A stretch of 64,000 bases of DNA, taken from the NCBI RefSeq assembly GCF_001428625.1, contig NZ_LMIE01000029.1, positions 110,792-174,791 on the forward strand. Direction: 5' to 3'. Below, one piece after another: positions 26,288 to 36,843 of this stretch (position 1 is its first letter; each line of letters starts with the position of its first letter). A program made the position numbers and the translations under genes. The notes beneath the pieces were generated by a model. The model was not told where the DNA came from, did not search any database, and was given only the letters and a program-made list of their open reading frames with translations. The DNA comes from Hydrogenophaga sp. Root209. Lineage in GTDB: Bacteria > Pseudomonadota > Gammaproteobacteria > Burkholderiales > Burkholderiaceae_C.

Positions 26288-26314
26288 GACGTGCAGGACC
26301 TCGGTGGTGTGACA
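26288..26314 (-). promoter_or_regulatory. ECF41-type promoter (TGTCACA-N16-CGTC) for the sigma gene itself
   Basis: On the minus strand TGTCACA (complement of 26308-26314), 16 nt, then CGTC (complement of 26288-26291). Only 9 nt separate the CGTC from the sigma ATG, so the transcript would be leaderless or nearly so. It implies positive autoregulation. Confidence 0.85.
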
Positions 26315-26331
26315 ACGCGGGTGGCGAAGCC

Positions 26332-26862
26332 TCAGCGCGCCTGCGTCGGCCCGGCCCGGCCCGAGCGAACGGGGCCGGCGCGCTGCTCGATCTGCGCTTC
26401 AAGTTCGGGGCGCAAGGCCAGCAGGAAACCCGCCTCGGTCACGACGAACAGCGGGCCAATGATCAGGCCGCTGATGTCGTCCACAAAGGCCGGCTTTCGA
26501 CCCTCGAAGATGTGCCCCACGAACTGGATGACCCAGCCCACCACGAACAGGCCCACGCCCAGGGTGGCCCATGCGCCCAGCGACAGCGGCGCCGTGGCCT
26601 GCGCGAGCGACAGGCAGCCCAGCAGCAGCGCACCCATGACGGCACCCAGGCGCAGGTCCAGACGGAGGTAGTACAGCGTGGCCGCGATCACGGCCAGCGT
26701 GGCGAGAGACACCGGCAGGCCCGCCACGATGAAGGATGGACGCGCCAGCAGCACCACCACCGACAGCACGATCATGGGAATGCCCACGAAGTGGGTCACG
26801 ATGTTGCGGCGGTCGCGGTGGTAGGTGGCGTACTGGCTGAGGTGGTCGGTGAGGGTTTTCAT
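26332..26862 (-). CDS. DUF962 / Mpo1-like membrane protein
   Basis: 176 residues from the ATG at 26862 (GAGGAG 8 nt upstream). It opens with the DUF962 pattern HLSQYATYHRDRRNIVTHFVGIP (Y-x-x-x-H-x-x-x-x-N-x-x-x-H-x-x-G-I-P; positions about 6-28) and has GWVIQFVGHIFEGRKPA further on, supplying the conserved His pairs. There are four transmembrane helices. Yeast Mpo1 of this family is an Fe-dependent dioxygenase for alpha-oxidation of 2-hydroxy fatty acids, so a lipid-related role is likely. Confidence 0.87.
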   Translation of the reverse strand: MKTLTDHLSQYATYHRDRRNIVTHFVGIPMIVLSVVVLLARPSFIVAGLPVSLATLAVIAATLYYLRLDLRLGAVMGALLLGCLSLAQATAPLSLGAWATLGVGLFVVGWVIQFVGHIFEGRKPAFVDDISGLIIGPLFVVTEAGFLLALRPELEAQIEQRAGPVRSGRAGPTQAR

Positions 26863-26959
26863 GTCGGTTCTCCTCGGGCGTCGGGCCCGGCGGACATTGT
26901 CGCCAGAGCAAGCCGCGCTGGCCATGGGGTATGCGAGCCCCCCGCTGGGCGGGGCGGGC

Positions 26960-27649
26960 ATGCGTGCCATCATGGCGGGCTGCTCCTCGTGCCACACCGT
27001 GCTGCCCATCCTGTACTCCTTTCGCCGCTGCCCTTACGCCATCCGCGCGCGCCTGGCGCTGTGCCAGGCCGGCGTGGCCGTGGAGCTGCGCGAGGTGGCG
27101 CTTTCCAGCAAGCCAGCCGAGCTGCTGGAGGCGTCTGCGGCCGGCACGGTACCGGTGCTGCAGATCACATCCGGCCAGGTGATCGCGCAAAGCCTGGACA
27201 TCATGCGATGGGCCCTGGGGCAGCGCGACCCGCAAGGCTGGTTGGTGCATGCCGATTCGTCCGACCACGCCGCGCTGATCGACACCTGCGATGGTGCATT
27301 CAAGCAGGCGCTGGACGGCTACAAGTACGCCGAGCGCCACCCGCAACGCAGCGCACACGCATGGCGTGACGAAGCGGTGCGTTGCTTGGTCGCCCCACTC
27401 GAAGGCCACCTGGCCGAAGCCCCGCAGCTCGGCGGCGCGCGGCCCTGTCTGACGGACGCTGCGATCTTCCCGTTCGTGCGCCAGTTCGCCGCGGTGGACG
27501 CCGCGTGGTGGGCCGCGTCGCCGTGGGCGGCCACACGGCGCTGGCACGACGCGTGGGCGGGCAGCGCGCTGATGGCCGCCTGCATGCACAAGGTCCCCCG
27601 TTGGCAGCCGGGCGCTCCCCCGAGCGTGTTCCCGCCGGGTGCGCCGTGA
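26960..27649 (+). CDS. glutathione S-transferase family protein
   Basis: About 229 residues. The thioredoxin-like N-domain begins LPILYSFRRCPYAIRARLAL, with CP in the GSH/redox position, and has TVPVLQI (cis-Pro) and QSLDIMRWAL. The helical C-domain contains CLTDAAIFPFVRQFA. Start uncertain: ATG 26960, ATG 26972 or GTG 26999 are possible, and homologues usually begin close to the LPILYSF strand. It overlaps the helicase gene by 4 nt (GTGA). Confidence 0.85.
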   Translation: MRAIMAGCSSCHTVLPILYSFRRCPYAIRARLALCQAGVAVELREVALSSKPAELLEASAAGTVPVLQITSGQVIAQSLDIMRWALGQRDPQGWLVHADSSDHAALIDTCDGAFKQALDGYKYAERHPQRSAHAWRDEAVRCLVAPLEGHLAEAPQLGGARPCLTDAAIFPFVRQFAAVDAAWWAASPWAATRRWHDAWAGSALMAACMHKVPRWQPGAPPSVFPPGAP

Positions 27650-29940
27650 GCTCGGAAGCCTTGACGCCGCCAGACACGCTGCGGGTTGCCGTGCGCGTGC
27701 TGTGCGCGTTCACCGCCCAGGCTGGCGACCTGGACTTGCGCTTCACGCCTTCGCCCACGGCGCAGGACGGCGTGGCCGGCCACGAGGCCGTGACCGCGCG
27801 CCGCCCCGCGCCCTACCAGCGCGAAGTGCCGCTGCGCTCGCGCTGCGGCGATCTGCTGGTGCAGGGCCGCGCCGACGGATTCGACCCCACGGGCCCGCGG
27901 CTCGAAGAGATCAAGACCCACCGCGGCGACGTGGCGCTGGTCCGTGACAACCACCGAGCCCTGCACTGGGCGCAGGCGCGGGTGTACGCGTGGATGCTGT
28001 GCGAGCACCTCGCGCTGGAGCGCATCGAGGTCGCGCTGGTCTACTTCAACATCGACACCCACACCGACACCGCGCTGACGGCCTGGCACACCGCCGACGA
28101 ACTGCGCCAGCATTTCCACGACCTGTGCGCGCGCTACATCCGCTGGGCACGCGGTGAGCAGACCCATCGGCTGGCGCGCGACGCGCAACTGCAGACGCTG
28201 AGCTTTCCCTTCGACGGCTTTCGCGCGGGCCAGCGCGATCTGGCCGGCGCCACTTACCGCACGCACAGCCATGGACGCCACCTGCTGGTGCAGGCGCCCA
28301 CCGGCATCGGCAAGACCATGGCCACGCTGTTCGGCGCGCTCAGGGCCATGCCCGCGCAGGGCACCGACAAACTGCTCTACCTCACCGCCAAGACCCCCGG
28401 CCGCCAACTCGCGCTCGATGCCTTGCGGCGGCTTCAACCCGATGCGCCCGCCGGCCGCCTGCGGGTGCTCGAGCGCGTGGCGCGCGAGAAGGCCTGCGAG
28501 CACCCCGACAAAGCCTGCCACGGCGATGCCTGCCCGCTGGCCAAGGGCTTCTACGACCGGCTGCCGCAGGCCCGCGACGAGGCCGCGCAGGCCGCCTGGC
28601 TCGATCAGGCCGGGCTGCGCTCGGTGGCCCTGACGCACAACATCTGCCCCTACTACCTCGGCCAGGACATGCTGCGCTGGAGCGATGTGGTGGTGGGCGA
28701 CTTCAACCACTTTTTCGACCTCAGCGCGCACGCCTGGGCGCTCACCGTGGGCGAGCCCTGGCGCGTGGGCCTGTTGCTGGACGAGGCGCACAACCTCGTC
28801 GAGCGGGCGCGGCAGATGTACAGCGCCGAACTCGATCCCTCGATGCTCGCGGCGCTGCGCAAGGCGCCGCCGGCGGGCTTGAAAGCTTCGCTGGACCGCC
28901 TGCACCGCTTCTGGGGCACCCTGGGCCGGGCGCAGGTGGTCGAACAAGCACTGCTGAGCGAGCTGCCCGATGGTCTGGTGGGCGCGCTGCAGCAGCACAC
29001 CGCCGACCTCTCCGGGCACCTGGCGCTGGACGCGACGGCGCCCGACGTGCGCGTGCAGGCCTGGCTGTTCGAGGTGTTGCACTTCCTGCGCGTAGCCGAG
29101 GTGTTTGGCGACCACTCACTGGTGGAAATCACGCACGCTGGCGCAGCAGTGCGCGGGCGCTCGCCCCGCCCACGGCTGGCCATTCGCAACCTGGTGCCCG
29201 CGCCCCACCTGCAGGCACGCTGGCTGGCGGCACACAGCGCCACCCTGTTCTCGGCCACGCTCAGCCCCATGGACCACGCGATCGACCTGCTCGGGTTGCC
29301 GGCGGACTGCGCGCGGCTGGAGGTGCCCTCGCCGTTCGACCCGGCGCAACTGACGGTGCATGTCACGCCGCACATTTCGACGCGCTTCAACGACCGCGCC
29401 GCGTCGCTGGACGACGTGGTTGCCGTGATGGCCGCGCAGTACCGGGCCTTGCCCGGCAACTACCTGGCCTTCTTCAGCAGCTTCGACTACCTGCAACAGG
29501 CGCTGGCGCGTTTCGGAGCGGCGCACCCGGACATTGCCGCGTGGTCGCAGTCGCGTGGCATGGCGGAGCTTGATCGCAACGCCTTTGTGGCGCGCTTCAC
29601 CGAACACAGCCAGGGCATCGGCTTCGCAGTGCTGGGGGGCGCCTTTGGCGAAGGCATCGATCTGCCGGGCCAGCGGCTCATCGGCGCCTTCATCGCCACG
29701 CTGGGCTTGCCCCAGGTGAACCCCCTGAACGAGCAACTGCGCGCGCGGCTGCAGGCCCGTTTTGGCCGCGGCTACGACTACGCCTACCTGGTCCCCGGTC
29801 TGCAGAAGGTGGTGCAGGCCGCCGGCCGCGTGATCCGCGGACCCGACGACCGGGGTGTGGTGGTGCTGATGGACGACCGCTTTGCCCGCCCCGAGGTGCG
29901 CGGCCTGCTGCCCCCGTGGTGGCGGGTCGGCCGTGGTTGA
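27646..29940 (+). CDS. Fe-S cluster DNA helicase (XPD/DinG-like) with N-terminal nuclease-like domain
   Basis: 764 residues. Residues 60-130 look like a PD-(D/E)XK nuclease core (GRADGFD, then EEIKTHRGD, QARVYAWML). Walker A is APTGIGKT (217-224), DEAH is at 379-382, and four Cys (284, 291, 296, 334) between them fit the Fe-S cluster of the Rad3/XPD group. SATLSPM, GAFGEGIDLPG and QAAGRVIRGPDD are helicase motifs IV-VI. It is a 5'-3' DNA helicase, probably in repair. The GTG start overlaps the GST stop, so the two are coupled. Confidence 0.88.
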   Translation: MSSEALTPPDTLRVAVRVLCAFTAQAGDLDLRFTPSPTAQDGVAGHEAVTARRPAPYQREVPLRSRCGDLLVQGRADGFDPTGPRLEEIKTHRGDVALVRDNHRALHWAQARVYAWMLCEHLALERIEVALVYFNIDTHTDTALTAWHTADELRQHFHDLCARYIRWARGEQTHRLARDAQLQTLSFPFDGFRAGQRDLAGATYRTHSHGRHLLVQAPTGIGKTMATLFGALRAMPAQGTDKLLYLTAKTPGRQLALDALRRLQPDAPAGRLRVLERVAREKACEHPDKACHGDACPLAKGFYDRLPQARDEAAQAAWLDQAGLRSVALTHNICPYYLGQDMLRWSDVVVGDFNHFFDLSAHAWALTVGEPWRVGLLLDEAHNLVERARQMYSAELDPSMLAALRKAPPAGLKASLDRLHRFWGTLGRAQVVEQALLSELPDGLVGALQQHTADLSGHLALDATAPDVRVQAWLFEVLHFLRVAEVFGDHSLVEITHAGAAVRGRSPRPRLAIRNLVPAPHLQARWLAAHSATLFSATLSPMDHAIDLLGLPADCARLEVPSPFDPAQLTVHVTPHISTRFNDRAASLDDVVAVMAAQYRALPGNYLAFFSSFDYLQQALARFGAAHPDIAAWSQSRGMAELDRNAFVARFTEHSQGIGFAVLGGAFGEGIDLPGQRLIGAFIATLGLPQVNPLNEQLRARLQARFGRGYDYAYLVPGLQKVVQAAGRVIRGPDDRGVVVLMDDRFARPEVRGLLPPWWRVGRG

Positions 29941-29949
29941 ACGGCTCGG

Positions 29950-31431
29950 TCAGCTGCGCGAGTACAGGTGGACGGCGCCGCTGTTCTGTGAGCGCTCACC
30001 GAACGAGAAGCCGCCGAGGCTCCAGGGGGCGGCACCGTCTTCCAGGCGCGCACCCACCGCCAGTTGCCGGCCATCGCCCGACAGCGCCAGTGCCGAACCA
30101 AACAGGTCACCCGCCCGGGTGCGCTGGGATTTCACATAGTCCGTCTGGCTCCAGCGCTTGCCTTCGCGGGCATACAGGTACACGGCACCGGCCGACGGAA
30201 CGCTGTTGTCGGACTGGTCCCCATTGAGCCCCGCTGTGGCGCTGGCTTCGTACGCCGCCGAGACGGCCAGCACGCGGCCATCGGCCGAGAGCGCCAGACG
30301 CTCACCAAACGCATCGCCCACGTCGGCGTTCGACGCGCGCACACGGGCCTGTTGATGCCACTGGCCGCCCTGTTGCACAAACACGTAGGCGCTGCCGGCC
30401 GAGCGCTGCCGTGCCTCGGTGCCGTCCGGCGCGGTCGCGCCCACTGCGAGGGTGGCGCCGTCGGCAGAGAGCAGCACCTGGGAGCCCAGCGGGTTCTGCC
30501 GGGTCGCTTCTGCCGACGTCACGATGGCCTGCTCGCGCCAGCCCGCCGCTTCCTGGCGAAACACATGCACAGCGCCCAGCCCCGAGGCGAGTGCACCGGC
30601 GGCCAGGGTGAGGCCATCAAAGGAGAGCGCGACGCTGGTGCCCAGGCGGCCACCGGTCTGGGCGTTGGAGGCTTCCAGGACCACCTGTTCCGTCCAGCCC
30701 GAGGCACCGTGCTTGAACACGTACACGGCGCCGCTGTCGGCTTGCCGGGCATGCGGCTCGCCACCGTCGTGACGGTGGGCGCTCACGGCCACCGTGTCGC
30801 CCCGACCCGAGAGCGAGACGCTCACGCCGAACCAGTCGAAGCTGCCCGCCTTCGATGCCAGCAGGCGCGACTGCAATGCCCAGCCGCCGTCACCGCGACC
30901 AAATACGTACACGGTGCCTTGATCACCAGCCAGGGCGGCGTCGGCGCCCGCGCCGTCGTGCGACTCGAAGGGCGCACCGACCGCAAGCCGGCTGCCATCG
31001 TCGGACAAGGACAGGCTGTGGCCAAAGCCGCTGCCGGTGGTGGGCACGGTGGCCCGCAGGCGCGCCTGCTCGCGCCAGCCCTGCGGCGTGCGGGTGTAGA
31101 CGTACACCGCGCCGGCTGCCGGCAAACCGTCGCCCGGGCGGCCCGCCGCTTTCAAATCGGCCCCCACCGCCAGCGTGTTGCCGTCCCGGGAAAGCGCCAC
31201 GGCCGATCCGTACACATCACCAGCCGCGGCATCGGATGCACTCAGGTGGGACAGATCGACGCGGGTGTTCGCTGCCGGCATGAGCGTGGCGGGCAGGCCC
31301 AGACTTTCCAGGGCGGCCACGGAAAACAGCGTGGAGCGCAGGGGCGACGCCGAGTCGCTGGCACAAGCGCTCAACCAGGCGGACACCCCGAGCAGGGGCA
31401 CGGACACGCAAAGTCGAAAGAGGGAGGTCAT
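29950..31431 (-). CDS. FG-GAP repeat lipoprotein (beta-propeller)
   Basis: 493 residues. The signal peptide ends in LSAC (lipidated Cys23). The rest is a series of about seven repeats of the form FGxSVALSxDGxTLAVGAxxxxx...GAVYVYxRxxxGW, for example YGSAVALSRDGNTLAVGA and FGHSLSLSDDGSRLAVGA, which is the integrin-alpha-like FG-GAP propeller. Such proteins are exported and may bind ligands or surfaces. AGGA precedes the ATG by 8 nt. It is convergent with the helicase gene. Confidence 0.88.
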   Translation of the reverse strand: MTSLFRLCVSVPLLGVSAWLSACASDSASPLRSTLFSVAALESLGLPATLMPAANTRVDLSHLSASDAAAGDVYGSAVALSRDGNTLAVGADLKAAGRPGDGLPAAGAVYVYTRTPQGWREQARLRATVPTTGSGFGHSLSLSDDGSRLAVGAPFESHDGAGADAALAGDQGTVYVFGRGDGGWALQSRLLASKAGSFDWFGVSVSLSGRGDTVAVSAHRHDGGEPHARQADSGAVYVFKHGASGWTEQVVLEASNAQTGGRLGTSVALSFDGLTLAAGALASGLGAVHVFRQEAAGWREQAIVTSAEATRQNPLGSQVLLSADGATLAVGATAPDGTEARQRSAGSAYVFVQQGGQWHQQARVRASNADVGDAFGERLALSADGRVLAVSAAYEASATAGLNGDQSDNSVPSAGAVYLYAREGKRWSQTDYVKSQRTRAGDLFGSALALSGDGRQLAVGARLEDGAAPWSLGGFSFGERSQNSGAVHLYSRS

Positions 31432-31648
31432 GGTGGAGGTCCTGTTGAATCGTCGATCTGCAACGATCCGGCGGTGCCTCGGGCGGTATGCCCTCGCCTG
31501 CCAGTCGTTTGGTGGGGCAGATGGTCTTCAATCAGAGCCTCGACAAACATACTCCAAAGGCGTTACAAAATGACCTTTTCAACCGAACTCATGAACTAGT
31601 TCTCACGCAATCAGCCCACCGCGCGTGACAAATGTCCACCCCACCGCG

Positions 31649-32596
31649 TCAGGACTCAACGGCGAACAGCCGGCTGGCCAGAATGTCGGCGGGCATGAGG
31701 GTGGTGAGATCGTCGCGCGTGAGTTCGCGGTCCCGATCGACGAACAGCCGGCTGGCCTGGCGCAGCCGGGCCCGGTCGAGCGCGTTGCGCACGCTTCGCG
31801 CGTTGGCGAAGTGCGGCAGCGGGATGCGGCGCTGCAGGTAGCTCTCGAACGCCTCGCGCGCACCTTCACCAAAGCGGTAGTTCATCGTGCCGAGCATGCG
31901 GTCCGCGATGTCCAGCAACTCGCCTTGACCGTAGTCCGGGAAGTCGAGGTGGTGCGCAATACGGGACGACAGGCCCGGGTTGGACTTGAAGAAGGTGTCC
32001 ATGCGGTCCTTGTAGCCAGCGAGGATGACCACCAGATCGTCGCGCTGGTTCTCCATCACCTGCAGCAGGATCTCGATCGCTTCCTGTCCGTAGTCGCGCT
32101 CGTTCTCGGGGCGGTACAGGTAGTAGGCCTCGTCGATGAAGAGCACGCCGCCCATGGCCTTCTTCAGCACCTCCTTGGTCTTGGGCGCCGTGTGGCCGAT
32201 GTATTGGCCCACGAGGTCGTCACGCGTGACGCTGACCACGTGCCCCTTTCGCACATAACCCAGACGGTGCAGGATTTCTGCCATGCGCATGGCCACCGTG
32301 GTCTTGCCGGTGCCGGGATTGCCGGTGAAGCTCATGTGCAGCGAAGGGGTCTGGGCCTGCAGGCCCAGGTTCAGCCGCAACTTGTCGACCACCAGCAGCG
32401 CGGCGATGTCGCGGATGCGTGACTTCACCGGCACGAGACCGATGAGGTCGCGGTCCAGTTCGTCCATCACCGACTCGACCTGACTCTGCGCCAGCACCTC
32501 GTTGACCGTGCGCGCGCCGCTCTCGGCGACCACGGGCGACGCAGACACGACTGCGGCAGGCGCTGCCCCCGGGATGTTGTAAGTCGGCGCGTTCAT
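31649..32596 (-). CDS. cbbX: RuBisCO activase CbbX
   Basis: 315 residues. It is an AAA+ ATPase: Walker [12 protein letters not shown] (about 92-102), pore-loop region [15 protein letters not shown], Walker [14 protein letters not shown] and sensor/arginine motifs [18 protein letters not shown]. CbbX is the red-type RuBisCO activase that pulls the C-terminus of CbbL to remove inhibitory sugar phosphates. It is third in cbbLSX, 11 bp after cbbS. The first 35 residues are variable. Confidence 0.95.
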   Translation of the reverse strand: MNAPTYNIPGAAPAAVVSASPVVAESGARTVNEVLAQSQVESVMDELDRDLIGLVPVKSRIRDIAALLVVDKLRLNLGLQAQTPSLHMSFTGNPGTGKTTVAMRMAEILHRLGYVRKGHVVSVTRDDLVGQYIGHTAPKTKEVLKKAMGGVLFIDEAYYLYRPENERDYGQEAIEILLQVMENQRDDLVVILAGYKDRMDTFFKSNPGLSSRIAHHLDFPDYGQGELLDIADRMLGTMNYRFGEGAREAFESYLQRRIPLPHFANARSVRNALDRARLRQASRLFVDRDRELTRDDLTTLMPADILASRLFAVES

Positions 32597-32607
32597 GGCC
32601 CCCCCGC

Positions 32608-33048
32608 CTACTGGCCGTAGCGCTCTGCTTCGGGCGTATCGGTGGCGTAGCTGTGCACCGTGTAGCGCATCGAGCGGCCCCCGATCTCTTGGCGCGACAG
32701 GGCAAAGCCCGGCTCCGTGGCGGGCCGGTTGACGATGAAGCTCATCACGATCGACTCGGTGTTGCGCGTCGAGTCGAAGGCCATCATGCGGATGTAATGG
32801 TTGGGGAAGGTCTTGCGGCAGGCGTGCAGTTCCACCATCACGCCGGCGGCGTCGTTCAGGTCGAACATCGGATTGCCAAACATCTCCCAATAGGTGTTGC
32901 GCGGGTGCGGGTCGTCGGTGTACTCGACGCTCCAGGCGTAGCCCTTCTTCAGGCCGTACTCGATCTGCAGCGCGATCTCGGCGTCGGTCAGGTCGGGGAG
33001 AAAACTGAACTGGCCCTGCGTGAGGCGGCCGGTGGGGTTGGTCATCAT
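32608..33048 (-). CDS. cbbS: RuBisCO small subunit, form IC
   Basis: 146 residues. [20 protein letters not shown] and [21 protein letters not shown] are diagnostic for red-type (form IC/ID) small subunits, including the extended C-terminus ([18 protein letters not shown]) that forms the beta-hairpin in the holoenzyme channel. It starts 12 nt after the cbbL stop, and its AAGGAG site overlaps that stop, so the two are translated together. Confidence 0.97.
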   Translation of the reverse strand: MMTNPTGRLTQGQFSFLPDLTDAEIALQIEYGLKKGYAWSVEYTDDPHPRNTYWEMFGNPMFDLNDAAGVMVELHACRKTFPNHYIRMMAFDSTRNTESIVMSFIVNRPATEPGFALSRQEIGGRSMRYTVHSYATDTPEAERYGQ

Positions 33049-33060
33049 GATGATTGCTCC

Positions 33061-34590
<1,530 letters not shown>

Positions 34591-34612
34591 TTAAAACCTG
34601 TTGGCATTTCAG

Positions 34613-34627
34613 TTAAGAAAAGATTAA
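34613..34627. promoter_or_regulatory. LysR-type (CbbR-like) dyad upstream of cbbL
   Basis: TTAAGAAAAGATTAA (TTAA-N7-TTAA, containing T-N11-A) lies 89 bp upstream of the cbbL GTG in an AT-rich patch (about 34580-34627) that contrasts with the GC-rich surroundings. CbbR proteins bind such motifs. No cbbR gene is adjacent, so the regulator would act from elsewhere. Confidence 0.4.
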
Positions 34628-34660
34628 TCGAAACCTCGATGCTTGGTGCGGCGCCACAGG

Positions 34661-35971
34661 TCAGCCGTCGGTTTCCACAGCGGTTTGGGCTTCCGGCAAG
34701 TGCGAAATCAGCACCTGATCGATGCGCCGGCCATCGAGAACCAGCACCTCGAAACGCCAGCCCGCGCACTCCACGCTGTCGGCCTGGTCGAGCAGGTCGC
34801 CCGCCACCGTCTGCATGAGGCCCGCCACCGTGTTGTAGCGGCCCTTGTCCTCGTCCGGCAGTTCGTCGATGTCCAGGCGTGACTTGAGTTCGGCCACCGG
34901 CATGGCGCCGTCGATCAACCACGCGCCGTCTTCGCGCTGCGTGGCCCAGGCGTCCACCGCGGCGTGTGGCGAGAGTTCACCGGTGATGGCCTCCAGCATG
35001 TCCAGCGGCGTGAGCAGGCCCTGCACCACGCCGTATTCGTCCACCACGAAGACCATGCGCGTGGCGCGTTCGCGGAACTGCTCCAGCAGCTCCATGCCGG
35101 TGAGCGTTTCAGGCACGAACACAGCCGGCTGCACATGGCGCATCAGCGTCTCGTTGTTGCCCTCGGCCTGCAGCGCGAGCATGCGCGGCAAGTGAATGAC
35201 GCCCACCACGTCGTCGAGCCCGCCACGGCACACCGGGTACCACGAGTGGCCGGTGGTCCAGGCACGCTGGACCGCCTCGTTGATGGTGTCCTGCGCGTCC
35301 AGCGACTCAATCTCGGAGCGCGGCACCATGATGGAGGTGAGTTGGCGGTCGTCGAGCAGAAACACGTTGCGCACCATCTGGTGCTCGTGCTCCTCGATGA
35401 TGCCGGCGTCCACGCCCTCTTCCAGGCTGGCATTGATCTCTTCCTCGGTCACGTGCTGCACCGCGTTGGTGTCGATGCGCAGCAGCTTGAGCATGCCCTG
35501 CGTGGTGTGCGTGAGCAGCCACACGAAAGGCTTGGCGGCTTTGGCCACGAAGGCCATGGGGCGCGAGACCCAACGCGAGACGGCTTCGGGATACAGCTGG
35601 CCGATGCGCTTGGGCACAAGTTCGCCGAAGACGATGGTGATGAAGGTGATGACGACCACCACGATGGCCGTGGACATGATGTTGGCCGTGGCCTCGGTGA
35701 GGCCTTGCAACTGCATCCACACGCCGAGATCGTCGCTGAACGCGGCCTCGCCCACGATGCCGTTGAGCATGCCGATGGAGGTGATGCCGACCTGCACCGA
35801 GGAGAGGAACTGCGTGGGGTTTTCCAGCAGCTTCAGCGCGGTGATGGAGCCCTTGTCACCGGCCTCGGCCATCGCCGCCAACCGAGCCTTGCGGCTGGAC
35901 GCCAGTGCCAGCTCGGACATGGCGAACGCACCGTTGAGCAGCGTGAGGAAAACAATGAGGAGGATGTCCAT
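34661..35971 (-). CDS. CNNM/CBS-domain transporter-associated protein (TlyC/CorC, hemolysin family)
   Basis: 436 residues. The N-terminal CNNM (DUF21) domain has about four transmembrane helices (LLIVFLTLLNGAFAMSELAL, IVVVVITFITIVFGELVPKR). A CBS pair follows (about 205-330: TSIMVPRSEIESLDA, FRERATRMVFVVDEYGVVQGLLTPLD), then the CorC_HlyC domain (DGAMPVAELKSRLDI...VLDGRRIDQVLIS). The family is tied to Mg2+/Co2+ handling rather than haemolysis. Its start is only 9 bp from the divergent apaH start. Confidence 0.9.
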   Translation of the reverse strand: MDILLIVFLTLLNGAFAMSELALASSRKARLAAMAEAGDKGSITALKLLENPTQFLSSVQVGITSIGMLNGIVGEAAFSDDLGVWMQLQGLTEATANIMSTAIVVVVITFITIVFGELVPKRIGQLYPEAVSRWVSRPMAFVAKAAKPFVWLLTHTTQGMLKLLRIDTNAVQHVTEEEINASLEEGVDAGIIEEHEHQMVRNVFLLDDRQLTSIMVPRSEIESLDAQDTINEAVQRAWTTGHSWYPVCRGGLDDVVGVIHLPRMLALQAEGNNETLMRHVQPAVFVPETLTGMELLEQFRERATRMVFVVDEYGVVQGLLTPLDMLEAITGELSPHAAVDAWATQREDGAWLIDGAMPVAELKSRLDIDELPDEDKGRYNTVAGLMQTVAGDLLDQADSVECAGWRFEVLVLDGRRIDQVLISHLPEAQTAVETDG

Positions 35972-35980
35972 AATCGGCCG

Positions 35981-36820
35981 ATGGCACTTTACATGATTGG
36001 GGATGTGCAGGGGTGTGACGAGCCGCTGGGCCGCCTGCTCGACGAGCTGGACTTCTCAGCAAGCCGCGACACGCTGTACCTGCTGGGTGATCTGGTCAAC
36101 CGCGGACCGGCTTCGCTCAAGGTGTTGCGACGTCTGATCGCACTCGACGGGTCCGCGCACAGTCTGCTGGGCAACCACGACCTCCACTTGCTGGCCGCCG
36201 CGCACGGCGTGCGCAAGCCACACCGCGGCGACACGGTGGGCGACATCCTCACCGCACCCGACTGCGACGCCCTGCTCGACTGGCTGCGACAGTGCCCGAT
36301 GGCGCTGTTTGAACACGGTTGGCTCATGGTGCACGCCGGCGTGTTGCCCCAGTGGGACGTGGCCGACACGATGGCGCGCGCGCGGGAACTGCAAAGCACG
36401 CTGCGCAGCCCCGACTGGACCGCTTTCCTCCAGCAGATGTACGGCAACGAGCCAGCCTTGTGGAGCGATTCGCTCAAGGGTTCCGATCGCCTGCGGGTCG
36501 TGGTCAATGCGTTCACTCGACTGCGCTTTTGCACTGCGCAGGGTGTCATGGAGTTCGCGAGCACCGAGGGCGCTGATGCCGCGCCACCGGGTTTCATGCC
36601 GTGGTTCGACGTCCCGGGCCGGCGCACGGCCGACGTCCCGGTGGCGTTCGGCCACTGGTCGACCTTGGGTGAGGTGAAACGCGAAGGCGTTCTGCCGCTG
36701 GACACGGGTTGTGTGTGGGGAGGTTGCCTGACGGCGGCGCGCATCTTGAGCGCGCCCGGCGAGGTGGAGCGCATCGGCGTGCGCTGCGACCAAGCCAGGA
36801 AGCCCGGCAAGGGGCTTTGA
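35981..36820 (+). CDS. apaH: symmetrical diadenosine tetraphosphatase
   Basis: 279 residues, close to the usual ApaH length. MIGDVQGCDEPLGRLLDEL, LLGDLVNRGPASLKVLR, LLGNHDLHLLAAAHG and MVHAGVLPQWD are the phosphoesterase motifs in order; GCVWGGCLTAARI is the conserved ApaH C-terminal segment. It hydrolyses Ap4A to two ADP. No ribosome site is within normal range of the ATG, and only 9 bp separate it from the divergent gene, so the leader must lie inside that gene. Confidence 0.92.
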   Translation: MALYMIGDVQGCDEPLGRLLDELDFSASRDTLYLLGDLVNRGPASLKVLRRLIALDGSAHSLLGNHDLHLLAAAHGVRKPHRGDTVGDILTAPDCDALLDWLRQCPMALFEHGWLMVHAGVLPQWDVADTMARARELQSTLRSPDWTAFLQQMYGNEPALWSDSLKGSDRLRVVVNAFTRLRFCTAQGVMEFASTEGADAAPPGFMPWFDVPGRRTADVPVAFGHWSTLGEVKREGVLPLDTGCVWGGCLTAARILSAPGEVERIGVRCDQARKPGKGL

Positions 36821-36843
36821 GCGCGCGCCGCTGAAGGCAGCGC

